Made by a program: the position numbers and the translations under genes. From Hyaloscypha bicolor E (taxonomy: Eukaryota; Ascomycota; Leotiomycetes; Helotiales; Hyaloscyphaceae), in NCBI RefSeq assembly GCF_002865645.1, contig NW_020194555.1, forward strand, positions 1,886,288 to 1,950,287: DNA of 64,000 nucleotides. Reading direction: 5' to 3'. Below are positions 35,251 through 47,477 of this stretch, piece by piece. A model generated the notes under the pieces. The model saw only the letters and a program-made list of their open reading frames with translations. It made no database searches and was not told the DNA's origin. How positions within the stretch are numbered: position 1 is the stretch's first letter; every line of letters begins with the position of its first letter.

Positions 35251-36164
35251 TTTTTTTTCTTTTTCTTTTAATGTGCTTTATTAGTTTAGAACTATATAGT
35301 ACGGCTAGCTAGCTAGCGTGTGTCTCAGTAGCTAATATACAGGCCCAAAATCCAATATAGGTGTAATAAATAGTTAGGGACATATCCCTAGAATAAAAAC
35401 TTAAGGAAATAAAGAAAATAAGTATAAATCGTAAATCCTCTCCTATTTCCTATTCCCCTTTTCCCCTATTCCCTTTCTCCTATTTCCTCTCCTATTTCCT
35501 CTCTTATTTCCACTTCCTCTATTTTTACGCTTTGCTTAATATATTATTTTCTTATATATATACTAGTTTCTTTTAATAATACTAGTATATTTAATATTTT
35601 AATTTCCGTATATAATAGTAATTATAGGTTAAAAGTACTAGCTTCCAGGCTCCCTTTAAATAGACTAAATAGTCTAAAACATTTCTTTTTATATAGTATA
35701 TAATATAGAAGGAAGTACTTTGTATTCTTAGTTTTACTATATTTGTATTTATTATTAGATACTATTTTTAGCCTATATAAATAGGACTTTAAATATCCGT
35801 AGCCTAGCTTTAGCTAGAAGAATATACTAGCTATAGGCCTAAGTATTTCTATAGATAGGTTTATTTTTCTGGATACTTTCTATAGATATATATTACTATA
35901 TAATTCTAGCTAGGTTTTCGGTTTAGTATAAGATTCTAAAAGTAGTCTATACTCTAGTTTCTTAACTTTATTAATTTCAATCTCTAGGAAAGTAAAGAAG
36001 GTTTTTACTAATTCAGATTCTAATATAGGAGAAGTAGTACCTAGCTTAGCTAGTATATCTACTTCTTTATTCCTTATTATATCTATATGCCCTGGAACCC
36101 AGATTAGTTCTATATTAGCTCCTTTAGCTTTAAGGGCCTTAGTAGCTAATATAGCTCTAATCTA

Positions 36165-36662
36165 TTAACTTTGACCGGGCTTATTAGAAGGAGTTTTTAG
36201 TCTTAGTAAACTAGCTTGGTTATCTATATAGATATTAAAAAGCTCTTCTCTTTTTGCTTTACTACTAGTATATTTAATAGCCCTAGTAATGCCTTCTAGT
36301 TCTCCGTTATAGACTATAGTACTAGCTCCTATATTCTGGCTTTCTCTATATTTAGCTATAACCGGAATATAAGGAGTTTCGTAACTATAAACCACGAGCC
36401 CTAGGCCTATTCCGATTCCTTTTTTAGTTTAAGATCTATCTATATATATAGATAATATAAAGCTACTATTATATAAAGTCTTTAGGTAGAAATTATATAA
36501 TATAGTAGTCTTTTCCTTTAGCTCTTTTAATATAGTAATTTTATAAGGCACTTCTCTATTCCAGGGAGTAAAATAGAAGTGTCTTATAGTCTCTAGATCT
36601 CTAGGGTCTACTAGATTACTAATAGAATTCACTATAGTTTCTATTTGAGACTTTTTAGCCAA
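36165..36662 (-). pseudogene. RNase H domain of LINE copy B ORF2
   Basis: Two nearly adjoining open frames (36662-36429 and 36395-36165) carry the RNase H motifs of Tad-type LINEs: ILSIYIDRS (first Asp), VVYSYETPYIPVIAKYRES, STIVYNGELEGITRAI (Glu) and IYIDNQASLLRL (second Asp). A TAA between them replaces a Gln. The WVPGH-GNE-AD block follows further down in decayed form. This domain degrades the RNA strand of the cDNA hybrid during retrotransposition. Confidence 0.85.
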
Positions 36663-37768
36663 GTAATCTCGCTTTAGATTAGTATTTAGACTATAAATAG
36701 AGTCTATATTAGATTCTATTACTTCTAAATCTCTAGATCTTTGGAAGAACTTCTCGAACTCTAGTCTAATAGGGTGTTTTAGACTTAGTTTAAGGATACG
36801 GAAGGCATATTAATATTAACTATGGTTTAGCCTTATAATAGGTGGAACTAAAGCTAATTCGACTTCTATAGGAATAATAGGAGTAGTTTTGAATACTTCT
36901 AGGGTTTTCCTTAGGATTAGGTTTTAAATTACCTATAAAGGCCGAATTTGAGCTTTGCTTTTAGTTTTCTACTATAGTATAGAACCATAGTCTATTATAC
37001 TAGTAATATAGGCTAAATATAGCTATCTAATTATAAAAGGAGATAAGCCACATAATATATTTATAAGTCTTTATATCTTATAAAAGGCTTGTTTTGTTTT
37101 AGATACCCTATAGGCTATATATTTCTTAAATCTGAGATTTTTATTAAAATAGATCCCTAGCTATTTGACTACTTTACTAGGGGAAACTAGTTCCCTATTA
37201 GGTAGTTTTAGACTAGGCTTATTTTTGGAATTATTAAAATAAATAAGCTTTATTTTATCTATATTAAAGCTAATAGTATTCTTTTTCCCTAAATTAACTA
37301 TATTTTTTACTTTCCGTTCTAGGGTCTTTATATTCTTTTTAAGACTTTTAGAAGTAGTAGTAAGGGATATATTATCTAAATAAGATCTGAATTTAATATT
37401 TATTAACTTAAATAAGTCTCGGATATAGATAAGAAATAATATAGGAGATATAGGGCTATCTTATAAAATACTAGTAAGTATAGACCTAAATACTTTAATA
37501 TTATTATTAAAAGCTAGTTATAATACTCGGTTATCTAGGAATAATAATACCTAGAGAATAAGGCTAGTAAGTAGTAGTAAACTAATTATAATCTATAATA
37601 GCCTATTCTTAGATATGTAATTAAAAGTACCTTTAATATCTAGGAAGAGAGTACTAGTTTTTAGCTTATAGGACTTATTAGTTTCTACTTTATTTTATAG
37701 TAATAAAGTAATATTAATAGCTAACTTATAGAGCCTATCTCCTATTTAGGAATAATATAGTAGGTTAC

Positions 37769-37784
37769 TAGTCTTAACTAAATA
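37769..37784. repeat. Left target-site duplication of LINE copy C (16 bp)
   Basis: TAGTCTTAACTAAATA here is identical to 43725-43740 directly after the A21 tail of copy C. In uninterrupted copy A the corresponding site is a single TAGTCTCGACTAAATA near 32460, which proves the duplication. Confidence 0.95.
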
Positions 37785-37950
37785 GCTACGGGCTTAGAGA
37801 ATTATGAGTATACAAAAACATTTTCCGGTTTTTTTTACTCCCCTTACTTTCACACCCACACTTCACCCACCTTCAGAACTCACTCAATACACCTCAGCCC
37901 TTTGGCCCCAGGCTCTAGAACCTACTATAAGTAGAGCTAGAACAGGCTAA

Positions 37951-39594
37951 ATGGCCCCCCCTGACCCCCCGGGCTCTAGCCCCCCTCCCATCGACTTTCA
38001 AGAGCTCGGAGAGCTTCCAGAGGGCCCTAGCGAGGAACTAGAGCTACCCACTAGCTCCCCACTAGCCCGGTTTAGCCAGGGAGCTCAATTCGCATTCAAT
38101 TTAGCTATAAATCTAATCTTTTTAGACGAACTCGCAGCCCCTTTTCCTTAGCCTAATTTAGCTAGTGCGGCTCGACTAAGCCGCCTCCAGAACGGGCTAA
38201 AGCGTGGCCCTAGCGCGAGTAATATTAATAGTAATATTAATAAGGAATACTAAAACCACGGAAACTACTACTAATACCAAAATCAAGCTTCGAATAAAGC
38301 TAAATTACTAATTCGTTAAGCCCGGGACTTAATAGTCAAAGCTATTACTATTACCCCGTCATATGACTAGTAATCTCGACTACTAGATTTAGTAGAAATC
38401 TTTAGGGAATACACAGAATTCGGCCATATTCGCTATACTAGTACTTTACTAGCTTTATAGGTAGCGAACCTCGAAAATGCCACTAAACGGATCGAAATTT
38501 AGTCAAGAACTCAAGCTAAGCTAGCTACTCAAGCTAAAACTACCTCCGAAAAGCCTACTTGGGCTAAAATCGCTACTCAAGAACCACAAACACACTCGGA
38601 ATTATACTCGGAAAAGAACTGGACTTTAGTATTATATACTAAGTCTAAAAATCAGGGAGGAAAAGGCCCTAGTATACTTACTAGTGGCGGTAGTGCTCGT
38701 GGCACTAATAAACCACCCAGTGCACGTGACACTAGTGGTTCTGGTACTCGTGATACTAGATCTATAGCCCTCTCTAGGAAATGCACCTTCCTACTAGCTT
38801 ATATAGAGTAGGCTAGCTCGTTCTCTGCTATTTTAACTCGTAATTTGCTTAATACTGCTTTCCGCTCTAAGGGAATTAAGGGACTAGTAATCTCTATGGT
38901 TTTTCTTTCCTCGAAAAATAATATTATAGTTAATACTACTCCCGAATTCAACTCTGACTTTCTGGTTCAAAATTAAGCTATTATAAAGGGAGTACTTCCC
39001 TTAGTTATAAGCATATAAAAAGGAGAACCTTAGTATAAAGTTATTATTTACGGTTTACCTATTCGTGAGTTTAATATACCCGAAGGAATAGACTTAGTCC
39101 TAGAAGAAATTAAGATCTTTAATAAGGGACTAGAGCCTATTAGCTAGCCCTATTAGGCTATTTCTAAGGAGAAAAGAAACTTAGGCCTCTAGCGAGCCGG
39201 TTTAGTAGTAGTGGTATTTCCTACCGAGATTTAAGCTAATAGAGCTATTAAAAATAGACTTCTTATAGCCGGGATCTCTGCTAAAGTAGTAAAATACCAT
39301 ATTATTTCTAGTACTATATAGTATACTAGGTATGCAGGGTACGGGCACTTAGATTCTATTTGCAAAAAGGAACCTAAGTGCTTACTATGTGGTGAGGGTC
39401 ACGTGACTGAGAACCATTTTTGCTCTATCTGTAAGAAGAAGGGTAAAAAATGCCCCTATATGATTACTAAATACTCTAATTACTTAAGCACTGCCCACTT
39501 AGCTAGTTCTAAGCTATGTGAGGTTTATTTAGTAATTAAAAAAGCTACTATTACTATAATTCCTACTATTACTATTAATAAGTAGCTATGTTAA
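37951..39594 (+). pseudogene. LINE copy C ORF1 (gag-like RNA-binding protein)
   Basis: One frame of about 545 codons starts ATGGCCCCCCCTGAC (MAPPDPPGSS). The N-terminus is Pro/Ser/Glu-rich, ending near residue 67 at the first TAG. A basic middle part follows, then a Ser/Gly/Thr-rich linker with repeated ARDT / GTRDT words, and a conserved core FLLAYIEQASSFSAI ... NNIIVNTTPEFNSDFLVQNQ. The C-terminus holds zinc-knuckle residues CLLCGEGHVTENHFCSIC and KKGKKCPYM. The natural end is the TAG at 39583 or the TAA at 39592. ORF1 proteins of this type bind element RNA. Stops are CAG/CAA-derived TAG/TAA, and there is no frameshift. Confidence 0.85.
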
Positions 39595-39610
39595 AGTACT
39601 ATAAGTTAAT

Positions 39611-42600
39611 GTGAATCGTAATAGCTTTACTACTGAAAACGTCTTGCAAATAGCTATAGAACTAGATATTAAAGTCCTAGTAATCCAGGAGCCTTGGGTA
39701 ATAGCAGGGAATAATAATCGGGAATATTATTCTATTATATACTCTAGCTATTTCCAAATACTCCCGAATTATAGTACCCTGAGGCCTAGAACCCTATTTT
39801 ATATAGCTCGCGAACTGCAAGCTAGTCTAGCCTCAAACTCACTAAGTAATCCTAATTACTTAATTATAGACTTAAGTCTAGGTATACTAAAAATGCAGCT
39901 AATTAATTTCTATAATATAATTTACCCAGAAAACCCTAATAGTATATTAACTATATTAAGAGAGAATATCTTACTTATTACTCTCTATAATAGCTCTTTA
40001 TTACTAGGTGATTTTAATATATATTATCCTTAGTAGAATTCCCTTAAACCTTAAAGTAGTCATATAGTTTATTTAATTAGCTATATAGAGAACTATTCTC
40101 TAAGGCTATTAAATAAACCAGGGGAAGATACCTTCTATAGACCTAATATATTCATTCCTTTTATATTAGACTTAAGTTTTGCTACTAGTAAAATAGTAAC
40201 TAAGATTAAAGACTAGCAAGTACTACTAGACTTAGGTTCTAATTACTTCGGGGTTCTATTTACTATTAGTAAGTCGACTTATAGCTCTAGTTCTAATCCA
40301 GTCAGATTTAATACTAAGAAAGCGGACTGGGCTAAATTTATAAGCTACCTTATTAATAGCCTTGAGAATATGCCCTTTCTACTTACTAGTATACCTGGAA
40401 ACCATGAACTAGACCTATTAGCAGAAGACTTTACTAATAGAATAGTAGAAGTAGCTAGTAATAGTATTCCAAAATCTATTACTAGTCCGTATTCTAAACC
40501 CTAGTAAAATAAGGACTTAAAGACCTTACGTAAATTAATGCTATACTATAGCTATAAGTCTAAAGCTTTAGGGTATACTCTCTATAAATAAGAACTCCAA
40601 AATGCAAAAAACACCTATTTTAATACTATTAAGAGTACTAAGCTAGCGTACTAGAATAAGTTCTTAGAAAATAAAGACCCCTAGTCAATTTTTAAAGCTA
40701 TGAAATATACTAAAGATACTATATATTAACCTATTCCTAGTATCTTAGATAATAGTTCAAATAAGCTAAAATCGACTTTTTAAGAGAAGTGTAATATCTT
40801 TAGAACTATACTTTTCCTACTATTCCCTATTACTAAGCCTACTAGTTTAATAAACTATAGGTCTAGCTCAAAGTAAGACTGGCCTATTTTGTCTAAAATA
40901 GAGCTAGAATAAGCCTGTATTTCTAAGGTAAAGGGGAAAACCCCTGGACCAGACTTAGTTACTTAAGAGATTATAGTTCATACTTATAAAGCTTCTCTAG
41001 ATATCTTTTATAGGCTATACTCCTTATTTATTAATAAGGGATACTATCCTAAAGTCTGGAAATAAGCTACTGGCTTTATTCTAAAGAAATTAGGGAAACC
41101 AAACTATTTCCTACTCAAAGTATATCAAGTTATTTCCCTACTTAATTACTTAGGGAAGGTTTCTGAGAGAATACTAGCTAGGCGACTTAGCTATTTAGCC
41201 GAGACTAGTAACCTACTATATTACTCCCAAATAGGAGGTAGGCTCCACAAGTTAGCTATTAATACTGCTTTATTATTATAAAATAAAGTAGAATTAAATA
41301 AGTCCTATAAGCTGAAAACTAGTACTTTCTTCCTAGATATTAAAGGCGCCTTTAATCACGTATCCAAGAATAGGCTATTACAGATTATAATTAGTTTATT
41401 ACTACCTACTAGCCTTATTCTATGGGTATTATTATTCCTAGATAACCGAGTATTACGACTAGCTTTTAATAATAGTATTAAAGTATTTAGGTCTATACTT
41501 ACTAGTATTTTATAAGGTAGCCCTATATCCCCTATACTATTCCTTATCTATATCCGAGACTTATTTAAGTTAGTAAATATTAAATTCAGATCCTATTTAA
41601 ATAATATATCCCTTACTACTACTTCTAAAAGTCTAAAGAAAAATATTAAGACTTTAGAAAAAGAAGTAAAGGATATAGTCAATTTAGGGAAAAAGAATAC
41701 TATTAGCTTTAATATAGATAAAACAGAGCTTATTTATTTTAATAATTCCAAAAATAAGCCTAGTCTAAAATTACCTAATAGGGAACTAGTTTCCCCTAGT
41801 AAAGTAGTTAAATAGCTAGGAATCTATTTTAATAAAAATCTCAAATTTAAGAAACATATAGCCTATAGGGCTTCTAAAACAAAACAAGCCTTTTATAGGA
41901 TATAGAGACTTACAAATATATTGCGTGGCTTATCTCCTTTTATAATTAGATAGCTATATTTAGCCTATATTACTAGTATAATAGACTATGGTTCTATACT
42001 ATAGTAGAAGACTAAAAGCAAAGCTCAAATTCGGCCTTTATAGGCAATTCAAAACCTAGCCCTAAGGAAAACCCTAGGAATATTCAAAACTACTTCTATT
42101 ATTCCTATAGAGGTCGAATTAGCTTTAGTTCCACCTATTATAAGACTAAACCATAGTCGACGTTAATATACCTTCCGTATTCTTAAACTAAGTTTAAAAT
42201 ACTTTATTAGACTAGAGTTCGAGAAGTTCTTCTAAAGATCCCGTAATTTAGAACTAGTAGAATCTAATATAGACTCTATTTATAGTCTAAATACTAATCT
42301 AAAGCGAAATCGCATGGCCAAAAAGTCTTAAATAGAAACTATAATAGACTCTATTAGTAATCTAATAGACCCTAAAGACCTAGAGACTATAAGACACTTT
42401 TATTTTGCCCCTTGGGATAGAGAAGTGCCTTATAAAATTACTATATTAAAAGAGCCAAAGGAAGAGACTACTATATTATATAACTTCTATCTAAAGACTT
42501 TATATAATAATAGCTCTATACTATCTATATATATAAATGGATCTTAAACTGAAAAAGGACTTGGAGTAGGCCTAGGGCTCGTAGTTTATAGTCACGAAAC

Positions 42601-43642
42601 CCCTTATATTCCGGTCATAGCTAAATATAGAGAAAGCCAGAATATAGGAGCTAGTACTATAGTCTATAATAGAGAACTAGAAGGCATTACTAGGGCTATT
42701 AAGTACACTAGTAGTAAAGCAAAAAAAAAAAAGCTTTTTAATATCTTTATAAATAACCAAGCTAGTTTACTAAGATTAAAAACTTCTTCTAATAAGCCAG
42801 GACAAAGTTAATAGATTAGAGCTATACTAGCTACTAAGGCCCTTAAAGCTAAAGAAGCTAATATAGAACTAATCTGGGTTCCAGGGCATATAAATATAAT
42901 AGGGAATAAAGAAGTAGACAAACTAGCTAAGCTAGGTACTACTTCTCCTATATTAGAACCTGAATTAGTAAAAACCTCCTTTGCTTTCCTAGGGATTAAA
43001 ATTAATAAAGTTAAGAAACTAGAGTATAAACTACTTTTAGAATCTTATACTAAACCGAAAACCCAGCTAGAATCATATAGTAATATATATTCATAGAAAG
43101 TATCCAGAAAAATAAACCTACCTTTAGGAACTTTTAGGCCCCTAGCTAGTGCCTTCTTCTAGCTAAAGCTAGGCTACGGATATTTAAAGTCTTATTTATA
43201 TAGGCTAAATATAATATCTAATAATAAATATAAATATAGAAAGACTAAGAATGCAAAATACCTCCTTTTATACTATATGCTATATAGGGAGAAATGACTT
43301 AGACTATTTAGTTTATTTAAAGGAAGCTTGGAAGCTAGTGCTTTTAACCTATAATTACTATTATATACGGAAATTAGGATATTAAATATACTAGTATTCT
43401 TAAAAGAAACTAGTATATATATAAGAAAATGGCATATTAAGCGAAGCGTGAAAGTAGAAGAAGTAGAAGAAGTAGAAGAAGTAGAAGAAGTAGAAGAAGT
43501 AGAAGAAGTAGGAGATAAAGGAGAGAATAAAGATGAAGAAGATGAAGAAAATGAAGAAGATGAAGAAGATGAAGAAGATGAAGAAGATGAAGAAGTCCCT
43601 AACTATTTACTACCCTATATTAGAATTTGGGCCTGCATATAA
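39611..43642 (+). pseudogene. LINE copy C ORF2 (endonuclease, reverse transcriptase, RNase H)
   Basis: One frame throughout. The APE-type endonuclease is at 39611-40033 with IKVLVIQEPWVI and LLLGDFNIYYP. In the RT at about 40920-41640, the motif TPGPDLV is clear, but the catalytic YLDD has become YLNN (41594-41605), since both aspartates are now Asn. RNase H lies at about 42500-42800 and IWVPGH at 42870. A Cys/His knuckle, then a repeat-encoded acidic tail, is open from 43448 to 43642. The protein would nick the target and copy the RNA by target-primed reverse transcription. The start is uncertain: GTG at 39611 sits just after the ORF1 stop, and no ATG is near. Confidence 0.87.
43448..43600 (+). 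repeat. Coding minisatellite at the ORF2 end of copy C
   Basis: GTAGAAGAA units (43456-43510) give repeated VEE, then GATGAAGAA units (43534-43593) give repeated DEE. Other copies carry a different unit at the same place (12-bp GGAAATAGGGGA type in E and F), so the array has been replaced or rebuilt. Confidence 0.85.
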
Positions 43643-43724
43643 AGCTACTAAGACTCACGCTAGCTTAGCTAGCCGTACTATATAGTTCTAAACTAATTAA
43701 AAGAAAAAAAAAAAAAAAAAAAAA

Positions 43725-43740
43725 TAGTCTTAACTAAATA
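43725..43740. repeat. Right target-site duplication of LINE copy C (16 bp)
   Basis: This is identical to 37769-37784 and directly follows the 21-A tail. The sequence of copy B continues without loss after it. Confidence 0.95.
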
Positions 43741-46700
43741 ACTAAGTTGCCTAGCTAGTATTCTTTTAGAAACCTTTCCTAGATAATTAAGTAAGGAAAT
43801 AACTTAATATGCCTTAGATAAGAAATAGTTTAGTTTTCCTAGTTTCTTTAGAATAAAGCTAGTAGCTTATTTCCAGACTTTAGGGTAGTATCTCTTATTA
43901 ATAAATAAGAAATATAGCCTATAAAAGATATCTAGAGAAGCTCTATAAGTATGGACTATAATCTCTTAAGTAACTAAGTCTAGTCCCGGGGTTTTCTCCT
44001 TTATCTTAGAAATATAGGCTTATTTTAGCTCTATTTTAGATAAAATAGGCCAGTTTTATTTTGAGCTAGGTATATAGTTTATTAAACTAGTAGGCTCGGT
44101 ACTAGGGGATAGTAGGAAAAGTATAGTTCTAAAGATATTATACTTATCTTAGAAAGTTAATTTAAGCTTATTAGAATTACTATCTAAAATACTTAATATA
44201 GATTAATATATAGTATCTTTAGTATATTTTATAGCTTTAAAAATTAACTAGGAGTCTTTATTCTCTAAGAACTTATTCTAGTATACTAGCTTAGTACTTT
44301 TAATAGTATTAAAGTAGGTATTCTTTATATTTTAGAGTTCTTATTTATAGAGAATATACCCTAAAGCTTTAGACTTATGGCTATAATATAGTATTAATTT
44401 ATATAAGATCTTTAAGTCCTTATTTTACTAGGGTTTAGAATACGGACTAGTAGTAGATTTTGGAATACTATTACTAGCTACTTCTACTATTCTATTAGTA
44501 AAGTCTTTTGCTAATAGGTCTAGTTTATGGTTTCTAGGTATATTAGTAAATAGAAAGGGCATATTCTTAAGGCTATTAATAAAGTAGCTTATAAATTTAG
44601 CCTAGTCTGCTTTCTTAGTATTAAATCTAACTGGATTAGAACTAGAGCTATAAGTCGACTTACTAATAGTAAATAGAACCCCGAAGTAATTAGAACCTAA
44701 TTCTAGTAGTACCTGCTAGTTCTTAATCTTAGTTACTATTTTACTAGTAATAAAACTTAAGTCTAATATAAAAGAAATAGATATATTAGATCTATAAAAA
44801 GTATCTTTCCCTAGTTTATTTAATAGCCTTAGAGAATAGTTTTCTATATAGCTAATTAAATAAACTATATAATTACTTTGAGATTTAAGGGAATTCTACT
44901 AAGAATAATATATAATAAAATTACTTAGTAATAGAGAGCTATTATAAAAAGTAATAGATAAAATATCCTCTTTTAATATTATTAATATACTATTAGGGTT
45001 TTCTAAGTAAACTATATTATAGAAATTAATTAGTTATATTTTTAGTATACCTAGACTCAAGTCTATAATTAGGTAATTAGGATTACTTAGTAAGTTTAAG
45101 GCTATACTAGCTTGCAGTTCGCGAGCTATCTAAAATAGGGTTCTAGGCCTTAGGGTACTATAATTCGGGAGTATTTGGAAATAGCTAGAGTATATAATAG
45201 AATAATATTCCCGATTATTATTCCTTGCTATTATCCAAGGCTCCTGGATTACTAGGACTTTAATATCTAGTTCTATAGCTATTTACAAGACGTTTTTAGT
45301 AATAGAGCTATTATAACTCACATTAACTTATAGTACTTTAATATAGTTACTTATTAATAGTAATAGTAGGAATTATAATAATAATAGCTTTTTTAATTAC
45401 TAAATAAACCTCATATAGCTTAGAACTAGCTAAGTGGGTAGTACTTAAGTAATTAGAGCATTTAGTAGTTATGTGGGGGTATTTTTTACTCTTCTTTTTA
45501 TAAATAGAGCAAAAATAGTTCTCAGTCACGTGACCCTTATTATATAGTAAGTACTTAGGTTCCTTTTTATAAATAGAATCTAAGTACCTGTATCCTATAT
45601 ACTTAGTATACTATATAATACTAGAAATAATATAGTATTTTACTACTTTAGTAAAGATTCCGGCTATAAGAAGTCTATTTTTAATAGCTCTATTAGCTTG
45701 AATCTCGGTAGGAAATACCACTATTACTAAACCGGCTTACTAGAGGCCTGAGTCTCTTTTCTCCTTTAAAGTAGCCTAATAGGGCTAGCTAATAGGCTCT
45801 AGTCCCTTATTAAAGGTCTTAATTTCTTCTAGAACTAAGTTCATTTCTTCGGGTATATTAAATTCACGAATAGGTAGACCATAAATAATAACTTTATACT
45901 AAGGTTCTCCTTTTTATATGCTTATAACTAAGGGAAGCACCTCCTTTATAATAGCTTGATTTTGAACTAGAAAGTCAGAGTTGAATTCAGGAGTAGTATT
46001 AACTATAATATTACTTTTTAAGGAAAGAGAAATCATAGAAATTACTAGTCCCTTAATTCCCTTAGAGCAAAAAGCAGTATTAAGCGAATTGCGAGTAGAA
46101 ATAGTAGAGAACAAGCTAGCCTGCTTTATATAAGCTAGTAGGAAGGTGTATTTCCTAGAGAGGGCTATAGATCTGGTATTATGAGTACTAGAACTACTAG
46201 TATCACGTGCACTGGGTGGTTTATTAGTATCACGAGTACTACCGCTACTAGTAAGTATACTAGGGCCTTTTCCTCCCTGATTTTTAGACTTAGTATGTAA
46301 TACTAAAGTCTAGTCCTTTTCCGAGTAAGATTATGGTTCTTGAGTAGTAATTTTAGCCCAAGTAGGCTTTCCGGAGATAGTTTTAGCTTGAGTAGCTAGC
46401 TTGGCTTAAGTTCTTGACTAAATTTCGATCCGTTTAGTGGTATTTTCGAGGTTTACTACCTGTAAAGCTAGTAAAGTACTAGTATGGCGGATACGGCCGA
46501 ATTCTGTATATTTCCTAAAGATTTCTACTAAATCTAGTAGTCGAGATTACTAATCATGTAACGGAGTAATAATAATAGCTTTGACTATTAAGTCCCGGGC
46601 TTAATAAATTAGTAATTTAGCTTTATTCGAAGCTTAATTCTAATATTAGTAGTAGTTTCCGTGGTTTTGGTATTTCTTATTAATATTACTATTAATATTG

Positions 46701-47100
46701 CTCGAGCTAGGGCCATGCTTTAGCCCGTTCTGGAGGCGGCTTAGTCGAGCCGCACTAGCCGAATTAGGCTAAGGAAAAGGGGCTGCGAGTTCGTCTAAAG
46801 AGATAGGATTTATAGCTAAATCGAATGCGAATTGAGCTCCCTGGTTGAACCGAGCTAGTGGGGAGCTAGTGGGTAGGTCTAGCTATTCGCTAGGGCCCTC
46901 TAGAAGCTCTCCGAGCTCTTAAAAGTCAATGGGAGGGGGGCTAGAGCCCGGGGGGTTAGGGGGGGCCATTTAGCCTATTCTAGCTCTACTTATAGTAGGT
47001 TCTAGAGCCTGGGGCCAAAGGGCTAAGGTGTATTAAGTGAGTTCTGAAGGTGGGTAAAGTGTAGATGTGAAAGTAAGGGGAGTAAAAAACCGGAAAAAAG
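43741..47100 (-). mobile_element. Tad-like LINE copy B, 5' part
   Basis: Continuation of the minus-strand copy interrupted by copy C: RT N-terminal part, endonuclease (about 45320-44900), the ORF1/ORF2 junction, ORF1 (46969 down to about 45338) and a 5' leader ending near 47096-47100 in the shared AAAACCGG...TTTT-type sequence. Adding the two parts gives a copy of the same length as C, so B was full length. I found no clear target-site duplication for B. Confidence 0.9.
45338..46969 (-). pseudogene. LINE copy B ORF1 (gag-like)
   Basis: It starts at the ATG complementary to 46967-46969 (context TAAATGGCC) and is collinear with copy C ORF1. Open pieces remain at 46114-45914 (STRNSLNTAFCSKGIKGLVI, then NIIVNTTPEFNSDFLVQNQ) and at 45529-45347 (MTENYFCSIYKKKSKKYPH, in which one zinc-ligand Cys has become Tyr). 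The TCACGTGA word preserved at 45530-45537 encodes part of the knuckle. RIP-type stops are frequent. Confidence 0.8.
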
Positions 47101-47477
47101 ATGTGACTATAGATATTTCTTAGAACTTTATAAAAGTATTACCTTGACTATAAAGTTTCTATTTTCCTTGTATTACTTACTATAAAATATATAAGAGGGA
47201 AACTATAATAAAACAAAAACCCATATAAAGTATACTAGAGTACAAAACATAACTAGATAATAAAATAATAAATTAAAAACATAAATAATAAAGCATAAAT
47301 AGTATATAGTATATAAAAGCTTAATTAATTAAATATATATAAAGGATTATTTTCTAAGTCTATAGAAAAACTAGCTTTCTTATGTGATTTCCGCAAGTCA
47401 CGTATAAAAGGCCGCGGCCTTTACTATATAACCTAAACTTTAAAACCGCCAAAATAACATGATTTTCGACGAGTATG
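47101..47477. other. Spacer between LINE copies B and G
   Basis: No gene was seen. Most of it is decayed, but 47390-47480 keeps CpG-rich words, including TATAAAA and a perfect 16-bp palindrome AAAGGCCGCGGCCTTT at 47407-47422. Confidence 0.45.

Larger units (their letters stand above)
35251..37784 (-). mobile_element. Tad-like LINE copy B, 3' part
   Basis: Minus-strand copy. The A-rich tail (T-run at 35251-35276 on the plus strand) is followed upstream by the conserved 3' UTR, a 12-bp minisatellite at about 35440-35510 (units like TCCTATTTCCTC), the C-terminal zinc knuckle region, RNase H (36662-36165, with YNGELEG and IYIDNQASLL) and the RT up to the break at 37784. There the full-length copy C is inserted, and copy B resumes at 43741. 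Together the two parts make about 5.9 kb. Confidence 0.92.
37785..43724 (+). mobile_element. Full-length Tad-like LINE (copy C) inserted in copy B
   Basis: The copy is 5.94 kb from the target-site duplication to the end of its A21 tail. Parts: a 5' leader of about 165 bp with a C/T-rich stretch; ORF1 37951-39594; ORF2 39611-43642 with endonuclease, RT, RNase H and a zinc knuckle; a minisatellite at 43448-43600; a conserved 3' UTR with GTACTATATAGTTCTAAACT; then poly-A (43704-43724). Tad-clade LINEs are the known fungal elements with this order. All coding parts carry RIP-type stops, so it is dead. Confidence 0.93.
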
